Source: DATKMS01 sp041497995
GTDB taxonomy: Bacteria; Desulfobacterota; Binatia; HRBIN30
Length of the DNA: 6,050 bases
Direction of reading: 5' to 3'
Assembly: GCA_041497995.1 (NCBI GenBank)
Contig: JBGQHM010000410.1
Coordinates: 1-6,050 of the forward strand
Both the position numbers and the translations under genes were made by a program. The notes beneath the pieces were generated by a model. It did not search any database. It had not been told where the DNA came from and saw nothing but the letters and a program-made list of their open reading frames with translations. This document shows positions 5,799 to 6,050 of the stretch, piece by piece (positions within the stretch are counted from its first letter, which is position 1; the number at the start of each line of letters is the position of its first letter).

Positions 5799-6050
5799 AT
5801 GGGTGCACGTGAGTACGACTACGACCTCTTCGTTGTCGGCGCCGGCTCTGGCGGTGTGCGCGCCAGCCGCGTGTCCGCGACGTACGGCGCCACAGTCGCG
5901 GTCGCCGAGGAGCGCTATCTGGGCGGTACGTGCGTCAACGTCGGTTGCATTCCGAAGAAGCTGCTCGTGTACGCCGCGCACTTCCGTGACGACTTCGAAG
6001 ACGCGGCGGGTTTCGGATGGACGGTCGGGGACCAGCACGTCGATTGGCGG
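5799..6050 (+). CDS. gor: Glutathione reductase-like FAD/NAD(P)H disulfide oxidoreductase (5' part only)
   Basis: The first 84 codons of a class I pyridine nucleotide-disulfide oxidoreductase. YDLFVVGAGSGG (8-19) is the FAD-binding GxGxxG strand-turn-helix, E37/E38 lie where the FAD ribose is bound, and GGTCVNVGCIPKK (42-54) holds the redox-active cysteines C45 and C50. The residues after it (LLVYAAHF, then DFEDAAGFGW) fit glutathione reductase better than dihydrolipoamide dehydrogenase or mercuric reductase in my memory. The substrate-binding and C-terminal HPT-type parts are off the window, so the substrate is not proven. The ATG at 5799 is 4 bp after the decaheme stop. An in-frame GTG at 5781 would add six residues and overlap the previous gene, but it has no better ribosome site. 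It may only share a transcript with the redox set and act in thiol homeostasis. Confidence 0.88.
   Translation, partial: MGAREYDYDLFVVGAGSGGVRASRVSATYGATVAVAEERYLGGTCVNVGCIPKKLLVYAAHFRDDFEDAAGFGWTVGDQHVDWR

Noticed and set aside
1..6050. tRNA, rRNA, CRISPR array, insertion sequence or attachment site
   Set aside because: I saw no regularly spaced direct repeats, transposase frame, tRNA-like arms or rRNA sequence anywhere in the window.

Overview
This is a GC-rich, bacterial, almost fully coding window dominated by redox proteins. Three of the five genes are electron carriers with covalent or b-type heme sites, one is a large iron-sulfur fusion protein, and the last is the start of a glutathione reductase. 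Glutathione reductase, GTG starts, high GC and an intergenic palindrome that resembles dispersed proteobacterial repeats suggest a high-GC proteobacterium. The sequence does not fix the taxon, and a member of another GC-rich phylum cannot be excluded.

Layout. On the minus strand, from 1317 off the left edge, lies an exported multiheme cytochrome c resembling the cytochrome c554 group: four CXXCH motifs plus one CX4CH motif, with the C-terminus missing. A gap of about 296 bp separates it from a divergent plus-strand set and holds a GC-rich palindrome and a short AT-rich dyad. The plus-strand set is: (1) a 634-residue fusion with two CRP-type cyclic-nucleotide-binding folds, an FHA domain and a ferredoxin module with sixteen cysteines for four [4Fe-4S] clusters (1614-3518); (2) a 298-residue membrane protein with two H-x13-H pairs, the pattern of a diheme cytochrome b (3568-4464); (3) a membrane-anchored decaheme cytochrome c with ten CXXCH motifs (4478-5794); (4) the first 84 codons of a glutathione reductase-like flavoprotein (5799 to the right edge). 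Gaps between the plus-strand genes are 49, 13 and 4 bp, so they look co-transcribed.

How it may work together (inference). The decaheme protein should sit in the periplasm, the cytochrome b should carry electrons across the inner membrane, and the iron-sulfur fusion has no export signal and should be cytoplasmic. Together they form a plausible conduit between periplasmic hemes and cytoplasmic iron-sulfur clusters, similar in plan to the Hmc/Tmc complexes of sulfate reducers. The unusual feature is that the cytoplasmic electron-transfer subunit carries ligand-sensing (cNMP-type) and phosphothreonine-reading (FHA) modules, and the FHA domain appears to be inserted inside the second cNMP fold. 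I do not recognise this as a named system. It is the best candidate in the window for something undescribed.
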